DNA of 64,000 bases from Lachnospiraceae bacterium GAM79 (GCA_003584705.1 AP018536.1:930001-994000), one strand, 5' to 3'; positions 45,942 to 55,969 are shown, numbered from the stretch's first letter. Notes: generated by a model from the sequence alone, not told the origin. Translations and numbers: made by a program.

Positions 45942-47639
45942 ATGAAAAAAACGAAGGTAAAAAAGCAGAAAACTCTGAAAAAGCAGGGATGCAGCCTGTT
46001 CCTGTTGTTGATGCTGCTGGCACTGGCACCGGTAGTTTTGGCAACAGTGATCCTCAGTACCACATCTTTACGTCTGACCAGAACGAATCTGGAAGGCAGT
46101 GTGCAGACCACACTGCATGTAACTGCGGATAATCTGGCAAAATACTGTAAGGAAAATGAGATCACGGCAATGAATGCCAGCGGTTATTATGAGTACCTGG
46201 ACAGCCTGAAGGAAGAAGGCCTGGAGATGGCCATTCTTGCAGACGGCATTCCGGCTACCACATCCATTAAAAATGAAAATGACTATCGTATCCGTGAAAT
46301 CCCCATGGATCAGGATCTTGGGACGGAGGGATATTATGATAAAAATGTAGTGATTGAGGGAAATACTTATTATGGTTATTATATCCCGATTATGAATAAC
46401 GGACAGATCACTGCAGTGGCTTTTGCGGCGGAACGGAAAAATGAGATCACCGATGCCCTGTGGGAGATCGAGGTTGTATTCATGGTCTGCGCAGTGGGCA
46501 TGGTGATCCTGTTTGGTGTTATCTGCTTTTTCCTGAGCAGAGCACTGTCGGGCAAGATGAAAGAGACCGGCAGCAGGGTGGATGCCCTGGCGGAAGGTGA
46601 TCTGAGTGCCAGAAAAGAATCCGAAAGTATTGTCCGGGAGATCCGTAATCTGTTACAGAATACCTCACAGATGCAGCGGAATCTGGCACAGGTCATCGGC
46701 GGTGTACAGGAGGTATCCGGAGAACTTCTAAACAGTGTACGGCAGGTGGCAGAGGGAAGCGATGCCACCACAGAACAGGCTGGACAGATCAGTCAGGCGA
46801 TGGAGCAGCTGTCTTCCGCAGCGGAGGAAATGGCGGAAAATGTGCAGAATATCAGTGACCGTATGGATGAGATCGGAGAGGCGGTAAATGACATCAGTGT
46901 CAGTGCCGGACAGCTGCAGAAGGATTCGGAAGAAATACAGGACAACAGCAAAAAGGCGGGGGAAGGCATGGAAAAGATCATGACCGGCAGCAATCGTTCT
47001 GTGGAATCCGTGAATACCATTACAGCGAAGATTCATGAGACCAACGATTATATCGAAAAGATCGATGAGGCGGTAGCTCTGATCTTCTCCATTTCCGGAC
47101 AGACCAATCTGTTAAGTCTGAATGCCTCCATCGAGGCCGCCAGAGCCGGAGAGGCGGGCAGAGGCTTTGCCGTGGTGGCGGAAGAGATCCGCAAACTGTC
47201 GGAGCAGAGCGCTGCCGGTGCCGAGCAGATCAAAAATCTGGCCCAGGGCATTATGGAGAAATCCGGTGAGACTGTGGAACAGGCGGATGTGGTAAAGAAT
47301 ATCATCCGGGAGGAACAGGATCACATTATTGCAACCAGAGAGCAGTATCAGCAGTTAGAGCAAAGTATCAGACATTCTGCGGAAGAGATCCGCAAGATCG
47401 CCGGAGAGACCGGACGTCTGTCACAGCAGAAAGAGGATATTCTGGGCAATATCGGCAGCCTCAGTGCTATCAGTGAGGAAAATGCTGCCAACAACCAGCA
47501 GGTGAATGCAAACATTGAGGAAATCCTGACACAGATACAGACAGTGGGCGCAAACTGTGATAAAATGAAACAGATCTCCGGGGAACTGGAGAGCTCTGTG
47601 GCGTATTTTCATACAGAGAAAGAACCTGCCGGAAAATGA
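45942..47639 (+). CDS. Methyl-accepting chemotaxis protein
   Basis: Chemoreceptor of 565 residues. Helix 1 is at about 17-40, the extracellular ligand region spans about 41-173 with a Cache-like end ([21 protein letters not shown]), helix 2 is at about 175-198, then HAMP and a long signalling coiled coil. The kinase-contact tip is [37 protein letters not shown] (about 387-425). Glu/Gln-rich methylation helices flank it. It lies between a sugar transporter and a YtfQ-like lipoprotein, so it may report on that sugar, directly or through a binding protein. Confidence 0.93.
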   Translation: MKKTKVKKQKTLKKQGCSLFLLLMLLALAPVVLATVILSTTSLRLTRTNLEGSVQTTLHVTADNLAKYCKENEITAMNASGYYEYLDSLKEEGLEMAILADGIPATTSIKNENDYRIREIPMDQDLGTEGYYDKNVVIEGNTYYGYYIPIMNNGQITAVAFAAERKNEITDALWEIEVVFMVCAVGMVILFGVICFFLSRALSGKMKETGSRVDALAEGDLSARKESESIVREIRNLLQNTSQMQRNLAQVIGGVQEVSGELLNSVRQVAEGSDATTEQAGQISQAMEQLSSAAEEMAENVQNISDRMDEIGEAVNDISVSAGQLQKDSEEIQDNSKKAGEGMEKIMTGSNRSVESVNTITAKIHETNDYIEKIDEAVALIFSISGQTNLLSLNASIEAARAGEAGRGFAVVAEEIRKLSEQSAAGAEQIKNLAQGIMEKSGETVEQADVVKNIIREEQDHIIATREQYQQLEQSIRHSAEEIRKIAGETGRLSQQKEDILGNIGSLSAISEENAANNQQVNANIEEILTQIQTVGANCDKMKQISGELESSVAYFHTEKEPAGK

Positions 47640-47671
47640 GAGAATGACAGAGCGATTTCCGGGCGGGAAGT

Positions 47672-48784
47672 ATGACAGAACAGGATGACATTACAGATAT
47701 GAAGAAATGCAGAACAGGAAGACGATGGATGGCGGGTCTGCTGCTGGGGCTGGGAATCCTGCTTGCAGGATGCGGCGACAGACAAAGCACTGCGGAGGAT
47801 ATTGCAACACCAGAGGATACACAGACAGACCGTATTGTGGTGGGATTTTCCCAGGTGGGAGCGGAATCCGACTGGCGCAGTGCCAACACGGAGTCCATGA
47901 AAAGTACCTTTACAAAAGAGGCCGGGTACGACCTGATCTTCGAGGATGGTCAGCAGAAGCAGGCCAACCAGATCCGGGCCATCCGAACCTTTATCCAGCA
48001 GGAGGTGGACTACATCGTGCTGGCACCGGTGACGGAGACCGGATGGGACACGGTGCTCAGGGAAGCAAAGGATGCCGGGATCCCGGTGGTCATCGTGGAC
48101 CGTAAGGTGGATGTGGAGGATGACAGTCTGTTCACCTGCTTCGTGGGTTCGGACTTTGAACTGGAAGGCCTGAAAATGTCGGAGTGGCTGAATTCCTTTT
48201 CCATCAGCAAGGGAATTGCACCGGAGGATCTTCATATTGTAAATATTCAGGGAAATATCGGAGCTTCCGCCCAGATCGGACGTACCAGAGGATTGGAGCA
48301 GGGCGCGGCAAAATACGGTTGGGATCTGTTAGACCAGGTATCGGGAGAATTTACCCAGGCCAAGGGGAAGGAAGTCATGGAAGCTTTCCTGAAAAAATAC
48401 GACAATATCAATGTGGTCTATTGCGAAAACGACAATGAGGCCTTTGGCGCCATGGAAGCGATCCGGGCGGCGGGAAAAAGGGTCGGCAGCAATCTGGCGG
48501 CAGGAGATATTATGATATTGTCTTTTGATGGTGTCAGCACAGAATCCATGGACTGCGTGCTGAAGGATGAGATCACCTGCATCGGAGAATGCAATCCACT
48601 GCATGGCCCCAGGGTGGAGGCTTTGATCCAGATCCTGGAAGAGGGAAGGATACCGGAAAAATTTTCTTATGTGGAAGAAGGATTGTATGCCCACGACGAT
48701 ACGGTGACCGCCGTGACAGTGGGAGACAAGACCTACCGGGTACGGCGGGTAGACGATGAGATCCGCAACGAAAATGCATATTGA
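47672..48784 (+). CDS. YtfQ-like furanose-binding lipoprotein
   Basis: Extracellular lipoprotein of 370 residues. ATG 47672 has a GGCGGGAAG site; the lipobox is LLAGC with Cys34. The mature part follows YtfQ closely: VGFSQVGAESDWRSANTESMK, DGQQKQANQIRAIRTFIQQ, PVTETGWDTVLREAKDAGIPVV, DRKVDVEDDSLF, and NIQGNIGASAQIGRTRG. It matches the E. coli galactofuranose-binding motif better than the lipoprotein at 40903. It has no permease of its own; it could feed the upstream transporter or act as the ligand receptor of the chemoreceptor encoded just before it. A strong terminator follows. Confidence 0.9.
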   Translation: MTEQDDITDMKKCRTGRRWMAGLLLGLGILLAGCGDRQSTAEDIATPEDTQTDRIVVGFSQVGAESDWRSANTESMKSTFTKEAGYDLIFEDGQQKQANQIRAIRTFIQQEVDYIVLAPVTETGWDTVLREAKDAGIPVVIVDRKVDVEDDSLFTCFVGSDFELEGLKMSEWLNSFSISKGIAPEDLHIVNIQGNIGASAQIGRTRGLEQGAAKYGWDLLDQVSGEFTQAKGKEVMEAFLKKYDNINVVYCENDNEAFGAMEAIRAAGKRVGSNLAAGDIMILSFDGVSTESMDCVLKDEITCIGECNPLHGPRVEALIQILEEGRIPEKFSYVEEGLYAHDDTVTAVTVGDKTYRVRRVDDEIRNENAY

Positions 48785-48792
48785 CAGATTTT

Positions 48793-48842
48793 GTGACGAT
48801 TCGGACGTTCCCCTGCAGGCGGTCCGGATCGTTACTTTTTTT
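48793..48842 (+). terminator. Terminator after second furanose-binding gene
   Basis: GTGACGATTCGGAC (48793-48806) pairs with GTCCGGATCGTTAC (two G-U pairs), followed by seven T. It isolates the sugar block from the flagellar operon. Confidence 0.88.
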
Positions 48843-48852
48843 CCATGAGGGC

Positions 48853-48879
48853 TAAAGTAATTGTAAATCCGTCCGATAC
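48853..48879 (+). promoter_or_regulatory. Sigma-D (FliA) flagellar promoter
   Basis: TAAA (48853-48856), 15 bases, TCCGATAC (48872-48879), close to the TAAA-N15-GCCGATAA consensus. It lies 44 bases before flgM and should drive flgM-flgN-flgK-flgK-flgL-fliW-csrA. A near-identical layout recurs at 63869. Confidence 0.8.
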
Positions 48880-48922
48880 ATATTGTGAAACATCAAAAGA
48901 CATTCGGGAAGGAGGAGTCGAT

Positions 48923-49198
48923 ATGCGTATTGAAGCGTATACACAGGTACAGCAGCTGTATCAGTCACAGAAGGTCAGCAGGACTCAGAAGACTCAGACA
49001 GCGTCACACACGGACAGACTGCAGATCAGCAGCCAGGGCAAGGATTTCCAGACCGCTAAGGCAGCAGTGGCAGCAGCACCTGACATCAGGGAAGAGTTAA
49101 CGGCTCCCATTAAAGCAAGAATCCAGAACGGTACTTATGGAGTGGATAATGCAAGCTTTGCGGAGAAGCTGCTTCAAAAGCAGGAAGAAATGAGGTAG
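48923..49198 (+). CDS. flgM: Anti-sigma factor FlgM
   Basis: Small protein of 91 residues that holds sigma-D inactive until the hook-basal body is complete. ATG 48923 follows GGAGGAG; the frame is open to 48845 but that part covers the promoter. The N-terminal half is unstructured-looking (Gln/Ser/Thr-rich), and the C-terminal half carries the helices (DRLQISSQGKDFQTAKAAV...VDNASFAEKLLQ). Being itself behind a sigma-D promoter gives negative feedback. flgN starts 4 bases after it. Confidence 0.9.
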   Translation: MRIEAYTQVQQLYQSQKVSRTQKTQTASHTDRLQISSQGKDFQTAKAAVAAAPDIREELTAPIKARIQNGTYGVDNASFAEKLLQKQEEMR

Positions 49199-49202
49199 TT
49201 CC

Positions 49203-49721
49203 TTGGCTAGTTTAATGGAAAACCTGATAGATGTACTGGACAGAGAGAGTACGGAGTACGAAGCTCTGCTTCAGCTATCACAGCGCAAGACACCGATTAT
49301 TGCAGGCGGTGATCTTGCAGAGTTACAAAAGATCACGGACGAGGAGCAGGAGCTGGTCAGCAGGATCCACAATCTGGACAAGCAGAGAGCGGGAGTGACT
49401 GCGGACATAGCCGATGTATTGAACAGGGATGTTAACGACTTGAAATTGCCGAATCTGATCACTATGTTATCTGCACGGCCTGCGGAACAGCAGGCACTGG
49501 CGGATTCCCACGACAGATTACAGGCAGCGGTCCGGGGACTGAAGCGCGTGAACGAGCAGAACAGTGAACTGTTAAACAGCGCGCTGGAGATGGTGGAATT
49601 CGAGATGAATCTCCTCCAGGCATCCAAGGCTGCACCCGAGACAGCGAATTACAACCGGGGAGCTTACAATGCAGGCAATACCATGGGGGTCATTGACCAT
49701 GGATTCGATGCCAAGCAGTAA
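49203..49721 (+). CDS. flgN: Flagellar export chaperone FlgN
   Basis: Cytoplasmic helical chaperone for FlgK and FlgL, 172 residues. TTG 49203 is chosen because GAGG lies 7 bases upstream, within the flgM stop; ATG 49215 has no site at proper distance. FlgN_like features are ENLIDVLDRESTEYEALLQLSQRKTPII and a C-terminal helical region ending with an Asn/Gly-rich tail. It sits directly before its two FlgK clients. Confidence 0.88.
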   Translation: MASLMENLIDVLDRESTEYEALLQLSQRKTPIIAGGDLAELQKITDEEQELVSRIHNLDKQRAGVTADIADVLNRDVNDLKLPNLITMLSARPAEQQALADSHDRLQAAVRGLKRVNEQNSELLNSALEMVEFEMNLLQASKAAPETANYNRGAYNAGNTMGVIDHGFDAKQ

Positions 49722-49770
49722 GACCGGATCCCGGGGATCTGAGGATCCCCTGATACAGAGGTGAAAGTTT

Positions 49771-51501
49771 ATGCCATTAATGGGTAGTTTATATATAGGT
49801 TCGTCCGGATTACAGACAAGTCAGAATGCGCTGAATACCACAGCGCATAATCTTTCTAATGTGGACACCACCGGCTATACCAGACAACAGGTACAGCAGT
49901 CTAACAGAGCTTATGTCACATTATCGACAGACCCTAAGTCTATTTCCAACAAACAGACAGGTCTGGGTGTCACATATTCCCGCGTAAAACAGGTCAGAGA
50001 TTATTTCCTGGACAAGACATACCGCAAGGAATCCGGACGTAGTATGTTCTATGAAGTGTCCACAGAAGTCATGGAAGAGGTAGAGAGCCAGCTGGGAGAA
50101 TTGAACGGCGAGGCATTCCAGACCACCATGACAGACTTCTGGACCGCTATTCAGGAGCTTTCCAAGGATCCCAGCAGTTCTGTAACACAGGGCATGCTGG
50201 TGCAGAGAGCGGCGGAATTCGTACAGAGAGCCGGAGCAGTATACAGCGGATTGAGCTCCTACCAGAACAACCTGAACACACAGATTAAGCAGAATGTAGA
50301 TAAAATCAATAAATACGGCAACCAGTTATTAACGCTGAACGATCAGATCCGTGCCATTGAGAGTGGCGGCATTGAACATGCCAACGACCTGAGAGATGCG
50401 AGAAATCAGATTCTGGATGAACTGGCAGAGCTGACCAACATGACCTTTTCCGAAGATCGATACGGCAGTGTATCCGTACAGATCGAGGGCGTGGATTTCG
50501 TAAAGGACGGAACCTGTTATGAGATCGCTCTGAAGACGGATGAAGCCACCGGCTTCTACACTCCGTTCTGGCCGCAGGATGCCACCTACACCGTAAGAGC
50601 TGATGGCACCAGAGATTATAATATTGACGGCGCAGAGGTATTTGATCTCTCCGTGGAGATTTCTTCCGACCTGAACACAGATATCGGCGGCCTGAAGGCA
50701 ATGCTTCTGGCCAGAGGTGATCACAGAGCCAATTATACAGATCTGGCGGAAGGAAAATACGACAGTGTCTCCCAGTCCGTTGTCATGAATATTCAGGGTG
50801 AGTTCGACCAGATGATCCACAATGTGGTGACGAAGGTGAACGATATTCTGGCGAAGGCTGCAGGAGTACAGACCGGAGATCTGAAACTTGCAGATGGTAC
50901 TACACGCCCCAATGTCCGCTATTGTGTCTCGGATCCGAATGGCTATATGCGCATGGAGGATGGCAGTCCCATCCAACTGTTTACCAAGGTCACAACGGAT
51001 GGCTATGAGAAGGTGATCGGAGAAGACGGTGTAACAGAGTATTGGATTATGAAGGATGAAGATCCGGACAGCCCTGAGAGCCTGTATACCATCGGCAATC
51101 TTCAGGTAAATCCGGCGCTGACGAAGGAGCCTTCCAAGCTTGGATTCCGTTTGGCAGACGGTTCCGAGGATAAGGAGACCGCAGATGCTTTGAAAGCGGC
51201 ATTTACCGAGGAAGCCTACACGCTGAATCCTAATGTACAGAAAAAGACTACTTTTGTAGATTATTATACCGACCTGGTATCGCAGGTATCCAATTCCGGC
51301 TATGTATTCCGGAGTATTTATGAGAATCAGGTCACCACTGTGGAGGCTACACAGAGTGCCAGAGAACAGGTTATCGGTGTATCCACGGACGAGGAACTGT
51401 CCAACATGATCAAGTTCCAGAACGCATACAACGCATCCAGCCGTTATATCAACGTGATCAGTGAAATGCTGGAACACATTCTTTCCACGCTGGGTGTGTA
51501 A
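49771..51501 (+). CDS. flgK: Flagellar hook-associated protein FlgK (copy 1)
   Basis: Exported hook-filament junction protein, 576 residues. N-terminal SSGLQTSQNALNTTAHNLSNVDTTGYTRQ is the axial-protein motif; the C terminus EELSNMIKFQNAYNASSRYINVISEMLEHIL is the matching helix. A GAGGTG site precedes the ATG. Followed after 24 bases by a second, divergent flgK. Confidence 0.93.
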   Translation: MPLMGSLYIGSSGLQTSQNALNTTAHNLSNVDTTGYTRQQVQQSNRAYVTLSTDPKSISNKQTGLGVTYSRVKQVRDYFLDKTYRKESGRSMFYEVSTEVMEEVESQLGELNGEAFQTTMTDFWTAIQELSKDPSSSVTQGMLVQRAAEFVQRAGAVYSGLSSYQNNLNTQIKQNVDKINKYGNQLLTLNDQIRAIESGGIEHANDLRDARNQILDELAELTNMTFSEDRYGSVSVQIEGVDFVKDGTCYEIALKTDEATGFYTPFWPQDATYTVRADGTRDYNIDGAEVFDLSVEISSDLNTDIGGLKAMLLARGDHRANYTDLAEGKYDSVSQSVVMNIQGEFDQMIHNVVTKVNDILAKAAGVQTGDLKLADGTTRPNVRYCVSDPNGYMRMEDGSPIQLFTKVTTDGYEKVIGEDGVTEYWIMKDEDPDSPESLYTIGNLQVNPALTKEPSKLGFRLADGSEDKETADALKAAFTEEAYTLNPNVQKKTTFVDYYTDLVSQVSNSGYVFRSIYENQVTTVEATQSAREQVIGVSTDEELSNMIKFQNAYNASSRYINVISEMLEHILSTLGV

Positions 51502-51525
51502 TGTGTAAGAAATAGGAGGTAAGTT

Positions 51526-53445
51526 ATGCCCTCACAGTTTTTTGGATTAAATATTGCATATACGGGACTTCTGGCCAGTAATGCTGCCATGAATACCACT
51601 TCCAATAATATCGCCAATGTACAGACGGAAGGCTACAGCAGACAACAGGTGACACAACAGGCCGCCAATGCGCTGCGGGTGTTCCAGACCTATGGCTGTG
51701 CCGGTGCCGGTGTAGAGACTCTGGCCATTGAGCGTGTACGGGATGAATTCTATGACGGAAGATATTGGGATAACAATGCACTGCTTGGCGAATATGACAT
51801 GAAACAGTATTACATGCAGCAGTTGGAGACGTATTTTGATGATGACGGTAAGAGCACCGGGTTCAAGACGAACTTCGATCAGCTGATGATCACCGGACTG
51901 CAGGCACTCCTGAAGGATCCCAACAGTGCCACAGCCAAATCCCAGTTCGTAGGCTATGCCGGAGCTTTGACAGAGTATTTCAACGGTATGGCGGGCAATC
52001 TGGAAAAAGTACAGAAGGATATCAATCAGGAGATCAAACTGAAGGTGGATCAGATCAATTCCCTTGCCGGTGAGATTGCCTCCCTGAATAAACAGATCAA
52101 CACCATTGAACTGGCTGGAACAAAGGCCAATGAGCTGCGTGACCGCAGAACCCTGCTGATCGATGAATTATCCAAGATCGTGGATGTGGAAGTCAAGGAG
52201 ACTCCGATCATCGATGCCAACAACGAGAACCGTGAGACTGGAGCCAACAGATATATGGTCAAGATCGCAGGCGGACAGATGCTGGTGGACGGTAGTGATT
52301 ATAACGGTCTGGAATGCGTGGCGAGAACCTCCTATGAGAAAGTAAACCAGACCGATATTGACGGTCTCTATGAGATCTATTGGTCAGACGGTCAGAAGTT
52401 CAACCTGTACAATGCTTCCATGGGCGGAGATCTGGCAGGACTGATCCAGATGCGTGACGGCAACAACGGGGAGAACTTCACCGGACAGGTGACCGCCACC
52501 GGCACGACGACCACGGCAGACGGCAAGACCCACGATACCGTAACCGTAAAAGTAACCAAGGCTTATCTGCAGGACCTGAATAAATGTAATCTGTCGGATC
52601 AGGGCGGTATCATCGATCTGGGCAATCAGGAATTCTATTATGATTCCTGGGAATATACCTGCGAATATGATGCGAACGGCAACGCCACTTACTCCTATAC
52701 ATTTACTTTATCGGACAGTGAGAAGAATCCCCGGGGAATTACCAATGACCGTGTAGGGAAAAAGGCGGAGATCGGTACCGACCTGTCCTATCAGGGCATC
52801 CCTTATTACATGAACCAGATGAATGAGTGGATCCGTACCTTCTCTCAGAAATTTAACGATATTCTGACTTCCGGTTACAGTGGCAACGGAGATCCCGGCG
52901 TGAAGATGTTCACCGGTAATAAAGCTACCGGTGGTGAGCAGTTCCTGCTGGATGATGCGGCGAAGCGATATGACAAGCAGGAGAAGAAAAACAGTAAAGT
53001 TACGGTAAAAGTCAACGATGACAGCTACTATCGTCTGACAGCGAAGAATTTCGATATTCTGGATGCCATGGAGCAGGATCCCAGCCTGATGGCAAACCGA
53101 AAAAATGCATCTGACGGCGTGGAACAGAATGACCTGTTGAACGATCTGAAGAATCTGGCTACGGATAAGAGCAAGATGAGCTTCCGCGGCAACAGTGCCT
53201 CCGAGTTTTTACAGTGTATTTTGTCAGATGTGGCGTTGAATGCATCCCGGGCCAATACTTTTTATGCAAGCTTTAAGGATATATCCGGTACCATTGACAA
53301 TCAGAGACTCTCCATCTCCGGCGTGGACGAGGATGAAGAAGCCGTAAATCTTGTAAAATACCAGAACGGATACAATCTGGCTTCCAAGATGATCCAGACA
53401 CTGACGGAGATTTATGACAGACTGATTCTGGAGACCGGAGTCTAA
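51526..53445 (+). CDS. flgK: Flagellar hook-associated protein FlgK (copy 2)
   Basis: Second FlgK paralogue, 639 residues. N-terminal YTGLLASNAAMNTTSNNIANVQTEGYSRQQV and C-terminal EEAVNLVKYQNGYNLASKMIQTLTEIYDRL are conserved; the middle (about 230-530) is variable and Tyr/Asp-rich. Tandem FlgK genes occur in flagellated Lachnospiraceae; the two could form separate layers of the junction or have specialised. The stop is followed by AGAAAGGAGG, which looks like the original flgL ribosome site now cut off from flgL by a short mobile element. Confidence 0.92.
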   Translation: MPSQFFGLNIAYTGLLASNAAMNTTSNNIANVQTEGYSRQQVTQQAANALRVFQTYGCAGAGVETLAIERVRDEFYDGRYWDNNALLGEYDMKQYYMQQLETYFDDDGKSTGFKTNFDQLMITGLQALLKDPNSATAKSQFVGYAGALTEYFNGMAGNLEKVQKDINQEIKLKVDQINSLAGEIASLNKQINTIELAGTKANELRDRRTLLIDELSKIVDVEVKETPIIDANNENRETGANRYMVKIAGGQMLVDGSDYNGLECVARTSYEKVNQTDIDGLYEIYWSDGQKFNLYNASMGGDLAGLIQMRDGNNGENFTGQVTATGTTTTADGKTHDTVTVKVTKAYLQDLNKCNLSDQGGIIDLGNQEFYYDSWEYTCEYDANGNATYSYTFTLSDSEKNPRGITNDRVGKKAEIGTDLSYQGIPYYMNQMNEWIRTFSQKFNDILTSGYSGNGDPGVKMFTGNKATGGEQFLLDDAAKRYDKQEKKNSKVTVKVNDDSYYRLTAKNFDILDAMEQDPSLMANRKNASDGVEQNDLLNDLKNLATDKSKMSFRGNSASEFLQCILSDVALNASRANTFYASFKDISGTIDNQRLSISGVDEDEEAVNLVKYQNGYNLASKMIQTLTEIYDRLILETGV

Positions 53446-53457
53446 ACTAGAAAGGAG

Positions 53458-53644
53458 GCAGCTATTCGGATTCCCACATATGTTCGCAAAAACGCACGTA
53501 TCCGTGCTTTCTCGCTGCTACACAGCTAATTTTGCTCACGTGTGTGGTGACTCTATTCGAGTCACCATTCGAATCAGAAAACTGTTACTTATATGCAAGC
53601 ATAACGTACCAGTTATTCTGATTTTTAGAATCCTGAATAGTTAC
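53458..53644. mobile_element. IS66-related short non-autonomous element (187 bp) between flgK and flgL
   Basis: The right end CCTGAATAGTTAC matches the IS66 right end; the left end GCAGCTATTCGGATTCCCA is a decayed version of GTAACTATTCAGACCCCCA seen at 42022. The interior has hairpins, including the perfect GGTGACTC-TATTC-GAGTCACC and a larger one with arms AATCAGAA and TTCTGATT. No coding capacity. It separates a GGAGG sequence (53454-53458) from flgL and ends one base before the present GGAG site of flgL. Confidence 0.75.
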
Positions 53645-53651
53645 GGAGAAA

Positions 53652-55232
53652 ATGAGAATTACGAACAAGATCATGCAGCGTAATAATCTGTCCAATATCA
53701 ATACGAACAAAGTATATCAGGATAAGCTGAGCACCCAGATGTCTACCCAGAAGAAGGTCAGCCGTCCTTCCGATGATCCTGTGGTATCCATCCGTGCCCT
53801 GCGTTTACGCAGCAATGTGACCGAGGTGACGCAGTATTACAGCAAGAACATTCCGGATGCGGAGAGCTGGCTGGACGTAACCGAGGATGCACTGAAGAAC
53901 CTGACAGAGATCATCACGAATATGATCAATCAGTGCACCAAGGCATCTAACGGAGATCTGAAATCCGCAGACCGCCAGATCATTCTGGAACAGCTGAAAG
54001 CCCTGGGAGATGAAGTGTACAGCACCGGCGATGCAGACTATGCGGGCCGTTATGTGTTTACCGGATATCGTACCGATACTTCTCTGAGTTTTGATAAAGA
54101 ATACAATACGAAATATGAGATCACCGAGCAGCTGGACAACAGCTCCATCACACAGCTGACGAAGATCGACACCGGAAAATTGCTGGATATTACTGCTGCA
54201 AATTATAATAATGCAAATAACAGCAAGATCACGGAACAGGATATTAAGTCCACCGAGGTGTACCGTATCCAGCTGGCTTATGATGACTGCAGAGACAAGA
54301 ATGCAAACCCGGCTGCAGCCCCGTCTATTTCTTTCTATGAGAAAGACCCTGTAACCGGCGAAGCTGTAATGAAAGAACCGACATGGGATTCCACTATGTT
54401 CACAATAAAGTCCTCCACGGAAGACCCTTACACCGAGGCAGCAAAAAATGATGATGCACTGATCTATGTGCCGGATACCGGTGAGATCCTGCTCGGCAGG
54501 AACCGTTATGATAAACTGATGGCCTGCAAGGATGATCCTTCCACCTCGGGAAAAAATGAAGGTGAGATCCGCGTAACTTATCAGAAGGATCACTGGGTCA
54601 AGGGTGATCTGAGACCCGAGCATTATTTTGCATGTACCAGTACCGATGCAGACGGAAAAGTAACGGATTATAACAAGTCCTATCTTGACGGCAAGAGCGA
54701 AAAACAGGTCATCGAATATGATGTAGGCTTCAACCAGACCATTCAGGTGAATTCCACTGCAGATGAGTGCTTCCGGCACGGTATCGGACGTACGGTGGAC
54801 GATCTGGTACAGGCCATGCAGGATGTGGTGGATCTGGAGAATGTGAAGACCAAGATCGAGGGACTGCAGGAGACTGCTACCGGTACGGATGCAGAGACCC
54901 TGACGAAGCAGATGGAAGCAGTAGAAAAAGCACTGACTCTGGCAAAGGACAAATGCCAGAAGATGTTCGAAAGCGGCATTACTACGTTCCAGGGATATCT
55001 GGATGATGCCAACCTGTGCGTTACCAACTGCGGTACCAGAAGCAGCAAACTGGAACTGATCGATAACCGCATGAAGAGCCAGAAGACCACCTTTGAGACC
55101 TTAAAGAGTGAAAACGAGGATATCGATGTTACCGAGACCGTCATTGATCTGAAGAGTGCGGAAATGACCTATGAAGCGGCACTGATGGCTACCGGTAAAG
55201 TAATGCAGACCACACTGTTGAATTTCATCTAG
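53652..55232 (+). CDS. flgL: Flagellar hook-associated protein FlgL (long form)
   Basis: Junction protein next to flagellin, 526 residues; many FlgL proteins are about 300. N-terminal MRITNKIMQRNNLSNINTNK and STQKKVSRPSDDPVVSIRALRLRSN are diagnostic, as is the C terminus TVIDLKSAEMTYEAALMATGKVMQTTLLNFI. The extra length is in the middle (about 180-390), the surface-exposed part. The ribosome site GGAGAAA is only 3 bases from the ATG, which is short and may lower expression. Encoded directly after a mobile element. Confidence 0.92.
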   Translation: MRITNKIMQRNNLSNINTNKVYQDKLSTQMSTQKKVSRPSDDPVVSIRALRLRSNVTEVTQYYSKNIPDAESWLDVTEDALKNLTEIITNMINQCTKASNGDLKSADRQIILEQLKALGDEVYSTGDADYAGRYVFTGYRTDTSLSFDKEYNTKYEITEQLDNSSITQLTKIDTGKLLDITAANYNNANNSKITEQDIKSTEVYRIQLAYDDCRDKNANPAAAPSISFYEKDPVTGEAVMKEPTWDSTMFTIKSSTEDPYTEAAKNDDALIYVPDTGEILLGRNRYDKLMACKDDPSTSGKNEGEIRVTYQKDHWVKGDLRPEHYFACTSTDADGKVTDYNKSYLDGKSEKQVIEYDVGFNQTIQVNSTADECFRHGIGRTVDDLVQAMQDVVDLENVKTKIEGLQETATGTDAETLTKQMEAVEKALTLAKDKCQKMFESGITTFQGYLDDANLCVTNCGTRSSKLELIDNRMKSQKTTFETLKSENEDIDVTETVIDLKSAEMTYEAALMATGKVMQTTLLNFI

Positions 55233-55264
55233 AACAACAGGTTACGGAAAGGCGTAGGTATTTT

Positions 55265-55723
55265 ATGAAGATCAATACAAAATTTTTTGGAGAAGTTGAG
55301 ATTGCGGATGACAAGATCATCACTTTTGACAAAGGTATTATCGGATTCCCGGAACTGAAGCATTTTACCATGCTCCACGATGAGGAGAAGGGCAGCAACG
55401 TAGGAATCCGCTATTTACAGTCTCTGGAAGAACCCGGATTCGCCATGCCGGTCATGGATCCGCTGCTGGTCAACCCTCAGTATGATCCGGAAGTGGATGA
55501 CGAACTGCTCACTAGTGTAGGCAATCTGACTCCGGAGAACATTCTGGTCATGGTTACTGTGACTGTACCTGCTGACCTGACGAAGATGACGGTGAACCTG
55601 CAGGGTCCCTTTGTGATCAACGTGGAAGAACGCAAGGCCTGCCAGATCATCCTTGAGGGAGATAAATACCCGGTAAAATATCCGGTATACGACATCCTGA
55701 AATCCGGAAAGGCGGGTGAGTAA
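55265..55723 (+). CDS. fliW: Flagellar assembly factor FliW
   Basis: Cytoplasmic protein of 152 residues that binds CsrA and flagellin in a partner switch. Typical stretches are [30 protein letters not shown] near the start, [15 protein letters not shown], and [19 protein letters not shown] near the end. csrA starts one base after its stop. When flagellin is exported, FliW is freed to trap CsrA and lift repression of flagellin translation. Confidence 0.95.
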   Translation: MKINTKFFGEVEIADDKIITFDKGIIGFPELKHFTMLHDEEKGSNVGIRYLQSLEEPGFAMPVMDPLLVNPQYDPEVDDELLTSVGNLTPENILVMVTVTVPADLTKMTVNLQGPFVINVEERKACQIILEGDKYPVKYPVYDILKSGKAGE

Positions 55724-55724
55724 G

Positions 55725-55943
55725 ATGCTGGCATTGTCCCGTAAGAAGAACGAAGCAATCGTCATCAACAACGATATCGAGATCACCGTTCTGGAGGTCA
55801 AAGGTGATCAGGTCAAGATCGGCATTACCGCACCCAAGGAAGTGCCCATCTACCGCAAGGAAGTCTACCTCCAGATCCAGGAGGCCAACAAGGCCGCTGT
55901 GGATGCCGAAGGTATGGCAGCACTGAAGAACCTGTTGGGGTAA
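55725..55943 (+). CDS. csrA: Carbon storage regulator CsrA
   Basis: RNA-binding dimer of 72 residues. ATG 55725 gives the canonical start [14 protein letters not shown]; the GTG at 55716 would add three residues and overlap fliW. The conserved [18 protein letters not shown] segment carries the RNA-binding Arg. C-terminal extension is typical of FliW-paired CsrA. Likely targets include the leader at 63900-63960. Confidence 0.95.
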   Translation: MLALSRKKNEAIVINNDIEITVLEVKGDQVKIGITAPKEVPIYRKEVYLQIQEANKAAVDAEGMAALKNLLG

Positions 55944-55969
55944 AACAAAGAAAATAATGGAAATGACAC

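Noticed and set aside
50329..51477. Minus-strand open frame of 382 codons inside flgK
   Set aside because: Opposite a well-supported flagellar gene, no start signals, no family resemblance.
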